A stretch of DNA of 49,228 nucleotides from Rhodospirillales bacterium (lineage in GTDB: Bacteria > Pseudomonadota > Alphaproteobacteria > Rhodospirillales > 2-12-FULL-67-15), in assembly GCA_016872535.1 (NCBI GenBank), contig VGZQ01000010.1, forward strand, positions 1 to 49,228, read 5' to 3'. Shown here one piece after another: positions 16,723 through 25,548 of the stretch. The notes under the pieces were generated by a model. It did no database searches, was not told the DNA's origin, and worked only from the letters and a program-made list of their open reading frames with translations. The translations under genes and the position numbers were made by a program. Each line of letters starts with the position of its first letter. Position 1 is the stretch's first letter.

Positions 16723-17828
16723 ACCACGTGGACAAGACCTTGACGTTCGTGCTGTCGACCGGTGGCTGCGGCACGCATCTTCTAATTGATTTGTACAAAC
16801 GCGCCCCGGTTCGGTTTTTCGATCACCGATTGGTCGAGTTCTGGGTCACTTATATCCAAGCGCGTTATGATCCCGCCGCGATTGCACGCTCGGACCTATT
16901 CCCTGGCCTCGGTGCACTGGACGCCGTCAAAGGCTTCTACCGGCGCTTCGGTGTCGACTGGGGAAACGACTCCTTGAGCGAATCCGGCGCGGTCGCGTTA
17001 TTCGGACAGATGCTGAACCAAGCCGGCCCGAGACTTGCCTCCATCCATAATTACGAGTTGATCTCTCCCACGCCGGGACCGCTTGCCGACGGGCGAGATC
17101 CGATATGGAATCTCGCCATGCGCGACGAGGCACGAGGACTGTTCGAGCGGGCGGTCGTCGCCGCCGGCTACTGCTTGGACACGCTTATTCTTCTGCGCCA
17201 TCCGGTTGACGTTTTCTTGAGCGTGTTCGAGCGCACTGGCACGCATACGCCCGAGGTCGCGCTCTATGAAAGCACCAAGGCGTTCATACGCCTAGCGCGC
17301 GATTACGCACGCAGACCAAATACCGCTATGGTACGCTACGAGGATTTGTGCCGCGGCGACAGAGGCGCCTTGGACATTCTCGCCCGCGTCAGCGGCTTGA
17401 CCGAAACGGATCTCGACGCCAGCCCGTTCGCCAACGGCGAAATCGCCAAATACCGCCGCTATCCTCGCCGCCGGGTCGCCGAGGTTGTCCGGCACCTCGC
17501 GGACACCTTACCGGCATTCGGATACCGCGCCGAGATTCCCTCGCCGCTCGACAACGCCGTTTCCGTGGTTGTCTACTCCTTGCACCGTTGGGCCGGTGAA
17601 ATTCGCGGCCTCAACGCCGTGTTTGCCGGAGACTTTCGCGCCCCGAACGCCGTGTTCCGCCGCCGGCGCTCGGTGATTGGCCGGATTTACTGGCAGATAT
17701 CGCTGCTGATCCCTTCGCGGCGGCGCAATTACGGCCGGGCTTATGAACTGGTCCATTCCCGCGCAATGCCGACCCCTCGCTATGAGCGGCCGATCCGCCG
17801 GCTTTTCGGAATGTCCGTGGTCGAGTAG
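16719..17828 (+). CDS. PAPS-dependent sulfotransferase
   Basis: A 369-residue protein starting at GTG 16719 in a 4-bp overlap with cysC. The N-terminal LSTGGCGTHLL (12-22) matches the 5'-phosphosulfate-binding loop of sulfotransferases. LLRHPVDVFLSVFERTG, near residues 158-175, matches the 3'-phosphate-binding R-x-P-x-D-x-x-x-S motif. The family moves sulfate from PAPS to hydroxyl or amino groups, often of carbohydrates. No signal peptide or membrane helix is apparent at the N-terminus, so sulfation would take place in the cytosol before export. The acceptor is probably a sugar of the polymer made by this locus, by inference from context. Confidence 0.82.
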   Translation: MNHVDKTLTFVLSTGGCGTHLLIDLYKRAPVRFFDHRLVEFWVTYIQARYDPAAIARSDLFPGLGALDAVKGFYRRFGVDWGNDSLSESGAVALFGQMLNQAGPRLASIHNYELISPTPGPLADGRDPIWNLAMRDEARGLFERAVVAAGYCLDTLILLRHPVDVFLSVFERTGTHTPEVALYESTKAFIRLARDYARRPNTAMVRYEDLCRGDRGALDILARVSGLTETDLDASPFANGEIAKYRRYPRRRVAEVVRHLADTLPAFGYRAEIPSPLDNAVSVVVYSLHRWAGEIRGLNAVFAGDFRAPNAVFRRRRSVIGRIYWQISLLIPSRRRNYGRAYELVHSRAMPTPRYERPIRRLFGMSVVE

Positions 17829-17831
17829 AGC

Positions 17832-18641
17832 ATGGTGCCGACCCTAGCCCTCTCCAACATCGCCTTGCCGCCCCGTGATCATGCCGCGCTATTCCCAGCA
17901 GTGGCGGCCCTGGGCGTCGCCGGCATCGAAGTTGCACCAAGCCGGGTCTGGCCCGGTGTTGGCCCCAGCGTCGGTGGCGCCCAGGCGGCGGTCTATCGCC
18001 GTGCAGTCGAAGGCGCCGGGATGACGATCGTCGGATTGCACTCGTTATTCTTCGAGCGTCCCGATCTGGGATTATTTAAGCCCGAGGCCCGCGCGGCGAC
18101 GCTTGATTTTCTCGTCGATCTGTCGGCGCTCTGCCGTGATTTGGGCGGGCGGACGCTGATCTGGGGTGGAGGCCGGCGTCGAGGCACCGTCGCCCATAAG
18201 GATGCTATCGCCGAATCGATCCGCTTCTTGACCGAGCTTTGCCCCCGGATCGAAGGCCACGGCACGCGCCTGTGTTTTGAGCCGCTCGGCCCCAGGGATA
18301 GCGATTTTATCAACTCCGCTTTCGAGGCTATCGAAATAGCGAACGCCGTTGATCACCCCGCCTTCGCCGTGCAGTTGGATGCCAAGGCGCTGCACGAAAA
18401 CGACGAAGACGATCTTGCCACATTCGTCGCCGCCCAAAAGTACCTAATCCACTTTCATGCCAATCAGCCGGGGCTTGGACGACTCGATCAGGGGCCGGTC
18501 GACCAGCGGAAAATGGGGGATTTTCTGCGCCATATCGGATATGACGGATTCATCACAATTGAACAACGAATGCTGAACGAATCCGACCCCATGTCCGATA
18601 TTCGCCGCTCCGTTGCCGTATTGAAAGAATGCTACGCGTGA
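17832..18641 (+). CDS. TIM-barrel sugar (phosphate) isomerase/epimerase
   Basis: A 269-residue protein of the xylose isomerase-like/AP endonuclease family 2 barrel. The metal-site strands can be followed: VAGIEVAPSRVW, MTIVGLHSLFF, RTLIWGGGRR, LCFEPLGPRD with a metal-binding Glu, VQLDAKALHEND, HFHANQPG with a metal-binding His, and a final FITIEQRM carrying the last Glu. Members isomerise or epimerise sugars through a metal-bound enediol. It lies 3 bp after the sulfotransferase stop and overlaps the SDR gene, so it may act on the sugar that is sulfated or on a related keto-sugar with the SDR. The substrate is unknown. Confidence 0.75.
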   Translation: MVPTLALSNIALPPRDHAALFPAVAALGVAGIEVAPSRVWPGVGPSVGGAQAAVYRRAVEGAGMTIVGLHSLFFERPDLGLFKPEARAATLDFLVDLSALCRDLGGRTLIWGGGRRRGTVAHKDAIAESIRFLTELCPRIEGHGTRLCFEPLGPRDSDFINSAFEAIEIANAVDHPAFAVQLDAKALHENDEDDLATFVAAQKYLIHFHANQPGLGRLDQGPVDQRKMGDFLRHIGYDGFITIEQRMLNESDPMSDIRRSVAVLKECYA

Positions 18642-19408
18642 CCAAACCATCGTTTCCTGATTGGATTCCGAAAGTCGATCCGGGCATGCGCATCTTGATC
18701 GTTGGCGCTTCGGGTGGCTTGGGGCGCGCGCTGACGGCGATGTTGCTGGACGGATCGAAGTGCGTGATCGGTGCGCACGGCGCGACCAGGACGGCGGCCG
18801 CCAGGGGCAAGCGCGTCATTCCAATCCGCCGTGCCTTTGAAACTGAAACCGATTGCGTCGCCGTCGTCGATGAATTTTGTTCCAAGGCTGGCGGGATAGA
18901 TGCCCTAGTCGCACTTTTGGGCGCGGTCCATTTTTCGGGTCATTGGAGGGACGTTCCCGCGGCACATTTTGAGCGCGACATGGCCGTGAACCTTCATCAG
19001 CCGTTTTACCTGGCGCGGGCCGCGATAAAGCACATGATTGCGCAGGGTACAGGCGGGCGTATCATCCTCAACGGCACCGAATCGGCCTTGCACGGCGGCA
19101 GCGCGCTGTCCCTGCCCTACGCAACGGCCAAGCGCGGTACCGAATGCCTGGTGCAGGGGTTGGCAAGGGAGGGCGCGCCGCATGACATCTTGGTCAACGG
19201 GGTTCGTTTCGGGTTCATCAAAAGCGGATTTCACCAGCGCTGGCACGCGAAAACCCGAGACGACCTGAAGGCCCGCGCCAAGCTGGTGCCGCTGAAACGC
19301 GGCGGCGAACCGGAGGAAGCAGCCGCCCTGATGGTCTATCTGCTGTCGGGCTGGGCACAATTCATCACCGGCCAGATGATCCCGCTCACTGGCGGCGACT
19401 GGTTATGA
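18629..19408 (+). CDS. short-chain dehydrogenase/reductase (SDR)
   Basis: A 259-residue classical SDR when started at ATG 18629. A GTG at 18638 would give a 4-bp GTGA overlap with the isomerase gene and is equally plausible. The cofactor motif is GASGGLGRA, the active-site Ser follows ILNGTES, the catalytic pair is PYATAKR (YxxxK), and the protein ends with the family-typical GQMIPLTGGDWL. It would reduce or oxidise a sugar hydroxyl or ketone with NAD(P)H. Coupling to the TIM-barrel isomerase suggests a two-step sugar conversion. A small hairpin lies at its stop codon, before a convergent gene. Confidence 0.82.
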   Translation: MLRVTKPSFPDWIPKVDPGMRILIVGASGGLGRALTAMLLDGSKCVIGAHGATRTAAARGKRVIPIRRAFETETDCVAVVDEFCSKAGGIDALVALLGAVHFSGHWRDVPAAHFERDMAVNLHQPFYLARAAIKHMIAQGTGGRIILNGTESALHGGSALSLPYATAKRGTECLVQGLAREGAPHDILVNGVRFGFIKSGFHQRWHAKTRDDLKARAKLVPLKRGGEPEEAAALMVYLLSGWAQFITGQMIPLTGGDWL

Positions 19409-19426
19409 CGTTAGCAATAACGGTCA
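19406..19426. terminator. weak hairpin between convergent genes
   Basis: The arms TGACGTTA and TAAC-G-GTCA pair with a single bulged G around a GCAA tetraloop (GNRA type), overlapping the SDR stop codon. No clear U-tract follows on either strand. It could slow or end transcription between the convergent SDR and radical SAM genes, but it is short and may be chance. Confidence 0.3.
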
Positions 19427-19437
19427 CATGAATCGCG

Positions 19438-21444
19438 TCAGGACAGCTTAGCCGGAGCAGGCGCGACGTATTCCTTGCCTGGGCGGGACGTAGACAGGAA
19501 GGCCCAAAGCATTTCCCGCCCGCCGCGAACCACCTTCAGCACCATCTTGATGAAGATGGGGACCAAGGGCGCGAAGCCCAGCATCCGGATCGCGGCGATG
19601 AACCGGCGTGGCCGTAGGTGGATCTTGATTAGGCCCAGCGCCTGGTAGCGGACGAGATCTTTGGCGGTCAGATCGTTGACCTCGATCGGACTGTCGTCGT
19701 AGCGGGTGTACTTCGATAACTCGTCGTAGCGCAGTCGCAGGCCGTATTTGCCTTCCCGCGCCCACTTCAGCATTTCGGTGCCGGGATAGGGGTTGGCAAT
19801 GGAGAAGTTCGTGAACAGAAGTTCGGGAATGCTGTCCAGGAACTGGATCGTGCGCCGGACCGACGCCTTGGTTTCGCCGGGCGAGCCGAGCATTGCCGAA
19901 CACATGGCCTCGACCCCGTGCTTCTCGCACAGGCGGAAGAATTCCCGCGTTGCCTCCTGCGGCACGTCCTTCTTGATGATCTTCAGGACCTCGGGATCGC
20001 CGCTTTCCACGCCACAGCTCAGGCGCACCAACCCCGCCCGTCTCAAGAGCGCCATCATCTCGTCGTTGATGAGATTGGCACGCGTCCAACCCTCGAAGGT
20101 GATCGGCAGCTTGCGCTTGATAATTTCGTTGCAGAGATCGACGGTGTGCTTCTTCTTCAGGGTGATGTTTGAATCCATGAAAAAGAAGTGCTTGATCCCA
20201 TAGTTCCGGTAATGGGCCTCCATTTCGTCGGCGATGTTTTCCGCCGAACGGTACCGCATCTTGGCCACTTCGCCGTCGTATTTGACATCGGAGCTTTCGC
20301 TGCAGAACGAGCACTTGAAGGGGCAGCCGCGCGACATCATGATCGAAACGTACTTGCCGATGTTGCGATTTTTCCACAGCGCGAAGGACATCCGGTACTG
20401 TTTCATTCGGGAAAGATGGACCGCAGGCAGCGGCAGCTTGTCGAGATCCGGGAAAATGCGTCGAGGTTTGTTGCGCACGACTTGACCGTCGCGACGCCAA
20501 GCTATGCCGTCGATCCCCGAATAGTCGGTTGCGCCTGAGGCAAAGGCCTCTAGAAATTCCGGCCAGGTTTCCTCCGCCTCGCCGATGGCGAGAAAATCGA
20601 AGCAGTCGAAGAAGACGTTAGTCCCGAAGATGTTAACGTGATCGCCGCCGACGATGATTTTGACCTTCGCGCCGAGTGCAGCCTTAATGCGATCCGCCGC
20701 CGTGACCGCCTTGTGGAAAATCGGCGAGGTCGCCGACAGGCCGACCAGGTCGAACCCGCTGGCGACGGTTCGGCGCGTCAGTTCGTCGATCGTCACGCCC
20801 TCGACATCGCAGTCGATGAACGTTACGTGATGGCCGTGGTTTTCCGCGATTGTCGCCAAGTACAGCAGTCCCAGCGGAATCTGCGGGTTGCGGATCCGGC
20901 CGATCTTGGAAAACCCGCCCAAATCATCGGTCCATGTCGGCATGGTCAGCAGGATTTTGAGATGTCGTCCCGCACCGGCGCTCCGGACAAGCGTGCCCCC
21001 GTGTGTCTGCGGTTCGTACACCGAGCCATCCGGCATGATGGTGAGCAGGAAGTCGGCGCCGCCAAGCTTAGCGCCTTCAAGAATCGCGTCCTTCAAGTTG
21101 GTCTTGCGCAAATCCGCCCCGGACAGATTGGCGTCGGTGAAATCGGCGCCACCGAAATCTGCCCCTTCCAGATCCGCACCGCTCATTTCGACGGACCGGA
21201 ATTTTGAGCCGCCGACCCGCGCGCGCTGGAACAGGGACCCAGCCAGGTTGGAGCCGGAAAAATCGCAATCGATGATCGTCGTATCGCTGAAATCGCAGCC
21301 GCTAAGGTTGCACGCGCCGAGGTCTAATTTCTCGAGCCGCTGGCCGGCGAAATTCCGCCCGGAAAGGTCGATGCGACCGGTGGCGGGATTCGCGCGTAGA
21401 CGGCGCACTTCGGCGGCGAAATTTTCAGTCGCGAGAGATGTCAT
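19438..21444 (-). CDS. pentapeptide-repeat / B12-binding / radical SAM protein
   Basis: A 668-residue protein with three parts. Residues about 24-134 are some 22 consecutive pentapeptide repeats of the A(D/N)LxG kind, for example ADLEGADFGGADFTDANLSG, expected to form a right-handed beta-helix. Residues about 162-300 form a cobalamin-binding-like Rossmann domain (HLKILLTMP, FDLVGLSATSP, KIIVGGDHVNIFG). The radical SAM core has CPFKCSFC with C374, C378 and C381, then GVESGDPEVLKIIKKD and MLGSPGETKASV. The core is typical of B12-dependent radical enzymes, while the repeat domain at the N-terminus is unusual. It is transcribed against the flanking + strand genes from its own promoter in the 21445-21766 gap. 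The role is unknown and is presumably glycan or lipid modification. Confidence 0.87.
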   Translation of the reverse strand: MTSLATENFAAEVRRLRANPATGRIDLSGRNFAGQRLEKLDLGACNLSGCDFSDTTIIDCDFSGSNLAGSLFQRARVGGSKFRSVEMSGADLEGADFGGADFTDANLSGADLRKTNLKDAILEGAKLGGADFLLTIMPDGSVYEPQTHGGTLVRSAGAGRHLKILLTMPTWTDDLGGFSKIGRIRNPQIPLGLLYLATIAENHGHHVTFIDCDVEGVTIDELTRRTVASGFDLVGLSATSPIFHKAVTAADRIKAALGAKVKIIVGGDHVNIFGTNVFFDCFDFLAIGEAEETWPEFLEAFASGATDYSGIDGIAWRRDGQVVRNKPRRIFPDLDKLPLPAVHLSRMKQYRMSFALWKNRNIGKYVSIMMSRGCPFKCSFCSESSDVKYDGEVAKMRYRSAENIADEMEAHYRNYGIKHFFFMDSNITLKKKHTVDLCNEIIKRKLPITFEGWTRANLINDEMMALLRRAGLVRLSCGVESGDPEVLKIIKKDVPQEATREFFRLCEKHGVEAMCSAMLGSPGETKASVRRTIQFLDSIPELLFTNFSIANPYPGTEMLKWAREGKYGLRLRYDELSKYTRYDDSPIEVNDLTAKDLVRYQALGLIKIHLRPRRFIAAIRMLGFAPLVPIFIKMVLKVVRGGREMLWAFLSTSRPGKEYVAPAPAKLS

Positions 21445-21766
21445 CTATGCTGTCTCCGGTCAAAACGCTTCCGAACACGGCGAATGATTTAAGCTGCCAT
21501 GTTAAATATGGAAAGTCTTAATGTTAAGAACCCGATGGTCCGGTCCGATTCGTGTGGTTGGCGAAGATGCCGGCAACAGAAGCCTACTCGACAGATAATG
21601 CAGCTATATCAACTGGTTGCGTCCACACGCAGAATTCGATTGCCGCTAGCCCATACCATCAATGTGGACTACCAATTACGGAGAGCAGTCCTTTCCCGGC
21701 CGTCGTGCTAAACACGAATGACGTTTTAAGAACCTTCTTTATCACCGCCGCCTTTCAGAGCCATTC
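21445..21766. promoter_or_regulatory. divergent intergenic region, about 320 bp, AT-richer than neighbours
   Basis: No credible gene is seen here. It separates the minus-strand pentapeptide/radical SAM gene from the + strand methyltransferase gene, so it must hold promoters for both directions. It is visibly AT-richer than the coding DNA. An imperfect inverted repeat CCAT-N7-ATGG lies near 21496-21513, within a TTAA-rich stretch, and could be an operator. No -35/-10 pair stands out with confidence. Confidence 0.5.
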
Positions 21767-22804
21767 ATGAATCAAACGTCGGTCCGCTCCACCCTCCAGG
21801 CACCAATCGGTCCCACGGACTTGTTCGTGTGCCCGCGCTGCGGCGGCGATCTGGATGAAAATCGCGCCAGCGGCAACTTGTCGTGCGGCGGTTGCGGCAC
21901 AATCATACGTTTTGAAAACGGCATCTATGTGTTCGAAGCCGTGGTGTCCGGAGATTACGACATAAAAAAAACGATTTCCGCCTTCGGACGACGCTGGAAT
22001 GCTGTTTTCAAACGAATGGGGGCGCTCACCGAATTTTTCCTGCCGTCCATCCAGCCGGTGCGGAAAGAACTTTTCCGCGACAAAGTGATCGTTGACGGCG
22101 GCGGCGGATTCGGGCGCCTGAGCAAGTTGATGCTCGACTATGGCGCGCGTCACGTGGTTCTCGTCGACGCCAGCGACGGGGTGTATGCCGCCCGCGAATA
22201 TTTGGCGCCGTATCGGGACCGGGTAACCATCGTGCGCGCCAATCTTTTGAATCCTCCGTTGAAGGTCGGGGCGTTCGATATCTTTCTCTGCCATGGCGTG
22301 CTTCACCATACCGGGGCCCCGCGACGGGTACTGGGCAATATCGCGCGGGCGCTCGATCCCGCCCGAGGAATCACGATCCTTTGGGTCTACGCCAAGGAAG
22401 GGAACCGGTTGCTGGCGCGGCTAATAGCGACGGCGCGGACGGCGTGCGCCAGCATCGGCGACAAAGGACGCTGGATGGTCGCGTCGGTCGTCGATTTTCT
22501 ATTCTGGGTGCTGACCAACGCCGTCTACAGGCCGCTGGATCGCCTTTTCGGCATCAAGGGTAAATTATACTACGGCGAATACTTCATGGACTTTCTGTAT
22601 GACTCGGCGTTCAACAATCGCGTCGATCGTCTTCAGATGTACCACGATTTCCTGACCACCCGAATCGTCGAATACTATTCCCGGAACGAACTAGAGGCGT
22701 GGCTTCGCGCTGCTGGCTTCAAGAAAATTTCGTTGCATTTCTATCGCCGCCAATCTTGGTCGGTCGCCGCCAGCTTCGACCCCGACGAGAATTTCTCCGG
22801 CTAA
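21767..22804 (+). CDS. class I SAM-dependent methyltransferase with N-terminal zinc ribbon
   Basis: A 345-residue protein. The N-terminus has a CPRCGGDL...CGGCGT pair of CxxC knuckles, a Trm112-like zinc ribbon. The methyltransferase core follows, with VDGGGGFGRLSKLM (motif I), VVLVDASDGV, and FDIFLCHGVLHHT, which is typical of Methyltransf_11/25 enzymes. The C-terminal third is specific and not recognised. A run of eight A bases occurs early in the gene at 21964-21971. The same architecture recurs at 42016-43083. A sugar methylation role is likely but inferred. Confidence 0.8.
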   Translation: MNQTSVRSTLQAPIGPTDLFVCPRCGGDLDENRASGNLSCGGCGTIIRFENGIYVFEAVVSGDYDIKKTISAFGRRWNAVFKRMGALTEFFLPSIQPVRKELFRDKVIVDGGGGFGRLSKLMLDYGARHVVLVDASDGVYAAREYLAPYRDRVTIVRANLLNPPLKVGAFDIFLCHGVLHHTGAPRRVLGNIARALDPARGITILWVYAKEGNRLLARLIATARTACASIGDKGRWMVASVVDFLFWVLTNAVYRPLDRLFGIKGKLYYGEYFMDFLYDSAFNNRVDRLQMYHDFLTTRIVEYYSRNELEAWLRAAGFKKISLHFYRRQSWSVAASFDPDENFSG

Positions 22805-22818
22805 ATGATCGCCATTCG

Positions 22819-24624
22819 ATGAGCCACTCGCCTATTTCCTCCCGCCCTGCCGTCGTTCTCGCGGCAGCCGCCATGGCTATGCTCGTGGCCGCGACCTATT
22901 TCGGCTATAGCCCGCCTTATCATTACTATCTTCCGATGTTGGCGAAGGCGCGCGATATAGCCGCTTTTCCCAACGATATTTTTCTCGCCAACTCGGTTTA
23001 CCTCAAAGCCTCGGTCTTTTATTCGGTCATCGGCTGGACCGGGCTGAAAATCGAACACGACATCGTCGGCCTCACGCTGCATGTCGTTGTCAATGCCGTC
23101 CTGCTCGCGGCGGCGGTCGCCGTTGTGCACCGGACCATGGCCGATGGTCGGCTGACGCTGGCCATGACCTCCGTTTTGGTCAGCGGGTTTTTCTATACCA
23201 AGCTGGTCGAGGGCGCGCGCGGAACGCCGATCATCCATGTCACGCCGACCCCGTCGGGGATCGGCCATGCGTTCGGCATGGCCGCTATGTTCGCCATGCT
23301 CGCCCGCCGACCGGCACTTGCCGCCATGCTGGCGACCGCCTGCATCGCCGTCGCGCCCAAAGGCAACGTCCTGATCGCACCCATCCTCCTGCTGTGGATT
23401 TACTTCGACCGTTCCCTTCCGCGCCGGGCGCTGGCGTGGGGTTTTCTTCCCTTTTTCTATATCGGCTTCAAGATCTTCGAAACGGCCGGAGACATGTCGC
23501 CGGCCGATGCCGCGTTCATTCTCGATGCCGCCATTCGCGGCGAAAAGGGCGATGGCGTCTTCACCGATCAGCCGTTTCTGACCAATATCCTTCTACCGGC
23601 GGCGCTCCTGGCCCAAATCCCGATCGCGCGCCACTTCGCCGACCCAACGGCACGGGCTCTGGCCTGGGCCACGCTCGTTCCCACCGCAGTCGGTTGGCTG
23701 TTGATGCTCGTTTACCCGCTGGGCCTCCATGAGCGCGTGCCGGTTCCCTACCTGGTCATGGTTTCGATTCCCCAGGCGACCAAATTCTTCGGCTGGCTTG
23801 TCTTGACCCAAGGTACGATTCTGATCCTGCGTAGCGAGCGACTGATCGCGCACGAGAAGATTCTTGGCATCGCCGCCTTGATCGCGCTTAGACCCTATCC
23901 GTTGCATTTCGCTTTGGCCGCCGCGTTCGCCATGGCAGCGGTGGCATCAGTGTGGCTACGGGAACGCCGAAAATGGCCGTTTCCCAAACTGCCCGAGGCG
24001 GTAACGGTCGACGTCGTCGTGCCGATTTTGCTGACCCTCTTCGTTTTGTTCCGGTTGGGAATCACCTATCCGAGCCCGCAATGGGCCGACCCCGTCGCTT
24101 TTCGCCATAGCGGCAGTTGGAGCACGATGGTCTTCGCCGCGGAAGAAGATTGGCGCGCGTGGAAAGCCTTGGCACCGCTTCCGGATTTTCCGTTGTTCGT
24201 GGTCTATGAAAATCGCGCGCGCGCACATCCGGTACTACACGAGTTTCGCTCCCGGAACCGATGGGTGAGCCATCCGCAGTCCTTGATCGCCGCCCATAAA
24301 TCGTCTTTCCAGGGGTTGGTCATTCACGGCTACGGCGACGCAAACCTATGGCGGGAAGCTCACCGGCGCCAAATCGTGATGGAGGAAGTCATGCGCCGCC
24401 TCAACGCCGGTCAGAGCATAGGTGGAGTACATATCGGAACCGTCGTTTCGCTGAAAGAAAAGATGCCCGTCACGGTCGATTCGGAAATCGTTTCATTCCT
24501 TTCCCGACGCGACATGGGCGTCCTGGTCCGGCAGGAACTCGACTCACTGTTCCCTGGCGACTTGCCACGACGCCGCTTCGACGGCCACGTCCTGATCGGC
24601 TTCGGCCGTGGCCCTTGGCTCTAG
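22819..24624 (+). CDS. polytopic membrane protein, possibly GT-C-like
   Basis: A 601-residue protein starting at ATG 22819, 14 bp after the methyltransferase stop. The first 420 or so residues hold about ten hydrophobic segments, beginning with VVLAAAAMAMLVAATYF. The last 150 residues or so are soluble. The early YYLPMLAKARD loop, which contains acidic residues after the first helix, is reminiscent of GT-C glycosyltransferases that use lipid-phosphate sugars in the periplasm. I do not recognise the family. Position directly before a polyprenyl-phosphate-type GT2 supports a transferase pair, in which the GT2 makes the lipid-phosphate sugar and this protein uses it. That is inference. Confidence 0.6.
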   Translation: MSHSPISSRPAVVLAAAAMAMLVAATYFGYSPPYHYYLPMLAKARDIAAFPNDIFLANSVYLKASVFYSVIGWTGLKIEHDIVGLTLHVVVNAVLLAAAVAVVHRTMADGRLTLAMTSVLVSGFFYTKLVEGARGTPIIHVTPTPSGIGHAFGMAAMFAMLARRPALAAMLATACIAVAPKGNVLIAPILLLWIYFDRSLPRRALAWGFLPFFYIGFKIFETAGDMSPADAAFILDAAIRGEKGDGVFTDQPFLTNILLPAALLAQIPIARHFADPTARALAWATLVPTAVGWLLMLVYPLGLHERVPVPYLVMVSIPQATKFFGWLVLTQGTILILRSERLIAHEKILGIAALIALRPYPLHFALAAAFAMAAVASVWLRERRKWPFPKLPEAVTVDVVVPILLTLFVLFRLGITYPSPQWADPVAFRHSGSWSTMVFAAEEDWRAWKALAPLPDFPLFVVYENRARAHPVLHEFRSRNRWVSHPQSLIAAHKSSFQGLVIHGYGDANLWREAHRRQIVMEEVMRRLNAGQSIGGVHIGTVVSLKEKMPVTVDSEIVSFLSRRDMGVLVRQELDSLFPGDLPRRRFDGHVLIGFGRGPWL

Positions 24625-24671
24625 CGGGGCGCCCGGCGCATAATGAGCTGTCGCAACCCAAGGGACCGCCG

Positions 24672-25544
24672 ATGATTTCCGTCGTCATCCCCGCCTTCAA
24701 CGAAGAACGCGCCGTTCACGCGACCGTGGAGAGCGTGCGGTCCGTCCTGGCCAAAATCGACGCCAGAAACGCGGAAGTCATAGTTGTCGACGACGGCTCG
24801 TCCGATCGCACGGCCGCAGAAGCCGAGCGTGCGGGCGCGCGCGTTATCCGCAAGCCCCAGAATATCGGCTACGGGCATTCGCTCAAAATCGGCATCCTCG
24901 CCGCGAACAACGACACCATCGTCATTACCGATGCCGACGGGACTTATCCCGCCGAATCGATTCCCGATTTGCTGGAGCAATATCGAAAGGGTTTCGACAT
25001 GGTGGTCGGAAGCCGAACCGGAAAGTTTTACCGCGAATCGTGGTTGAAAGCCCCACTCCGCCGCGTCTTGCAAACGCTGGTCGAGTTCACAGCCGGTCGC
25101 GCTATTCCCGACGTCAATTCGGGTCTGCGCGTTTTTTCGCGCAGAACCATCATGCAGTTCTTCGATCACCTGTCGGACGCTTTCAGCTTCACGACGTCGG
25201 CGACGTTGGCTTACATGCTGCGCCGGAAATACGTCGAGTATGTGCCGATTCCCTATAACCAACGGATCGGCAGCACCAAGGTGCGATTGTTCCGGGATTC
25301 GCTCAGGACCCTGCAATACATCACGCAGGCGATCTTGTTCTATAATCCGCTCAAGATATTTCTTGTTCTGGTCTTCGCGCTTGTTGTCGGCGCGGGCGTC
25401 TTGTTGCTGCTCGGACTCTTCGGTTTTGGCTTCGCCTCGACCCTCGCTATCCAATGCCTGATCTCCGCGGCGCTGTTGTTCGCGATCGGCATGCTGGCCG
25501 ACCTCATTCGCCAGATGGGAATCCGGCCTGACAACCGGGATTGA
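24672..25544 (+). CDS. GT2 glycosyltransferase, polyprenyl-phosphate sugar synthase type
   Basis: A 290-residue protein starting at ATG 24672. The GT2 core has ISVVIPAFNEE, VIVVDDGSSDRT, NIGYGHSLKIGI and TDADGTYP with the DxD metal site. VNSGLRVFSRR is typical of DPM1/ArnC-like enzymes. Two hydrophobic helices at about 231-253 and 254-279 anchor the C-terminus in the inner membrane. Such enzymes move a sugar from a nucleotide carrier to undecaprenyl phosphate. It follows the GT-C-like gene by 47 bp and ends 4 bp from the convergent radical SAM gene. Confidence 0.88.
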   Translation: MISVVIPAFNEERAVHATVESVRSVLAKIDARNAEVIVVDDGSSDRTAAEAERAGARVIRKPQNIGYGHSLKIGILAANNDTIVITDADGTYPAESIPDLLEQYRKGFDMVVGSRTGKFYRESWLKAPLRRVLQTLVEFTAGRAIPDVNSGLRVFSRRTIMQFFDHLSDAFSFTTSATLAYMLRRKYVEYVPIPYNQRIGSTKVRLFRDSLRTLQYITQAILFYNPLKIFLVLVFALVVGAGVLLLLGLFGFGFASTLAIQCLISAALLFAIGMLADLIRQMGIRPDNRD

Positions 25545-25548
25545 CGGT

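Noticed and set aside
21964-21971. Run of eight A bases as a phase-variation site
   Set aside because: The frame is intact, and a single short run in one gene is weak evidence for slippage.
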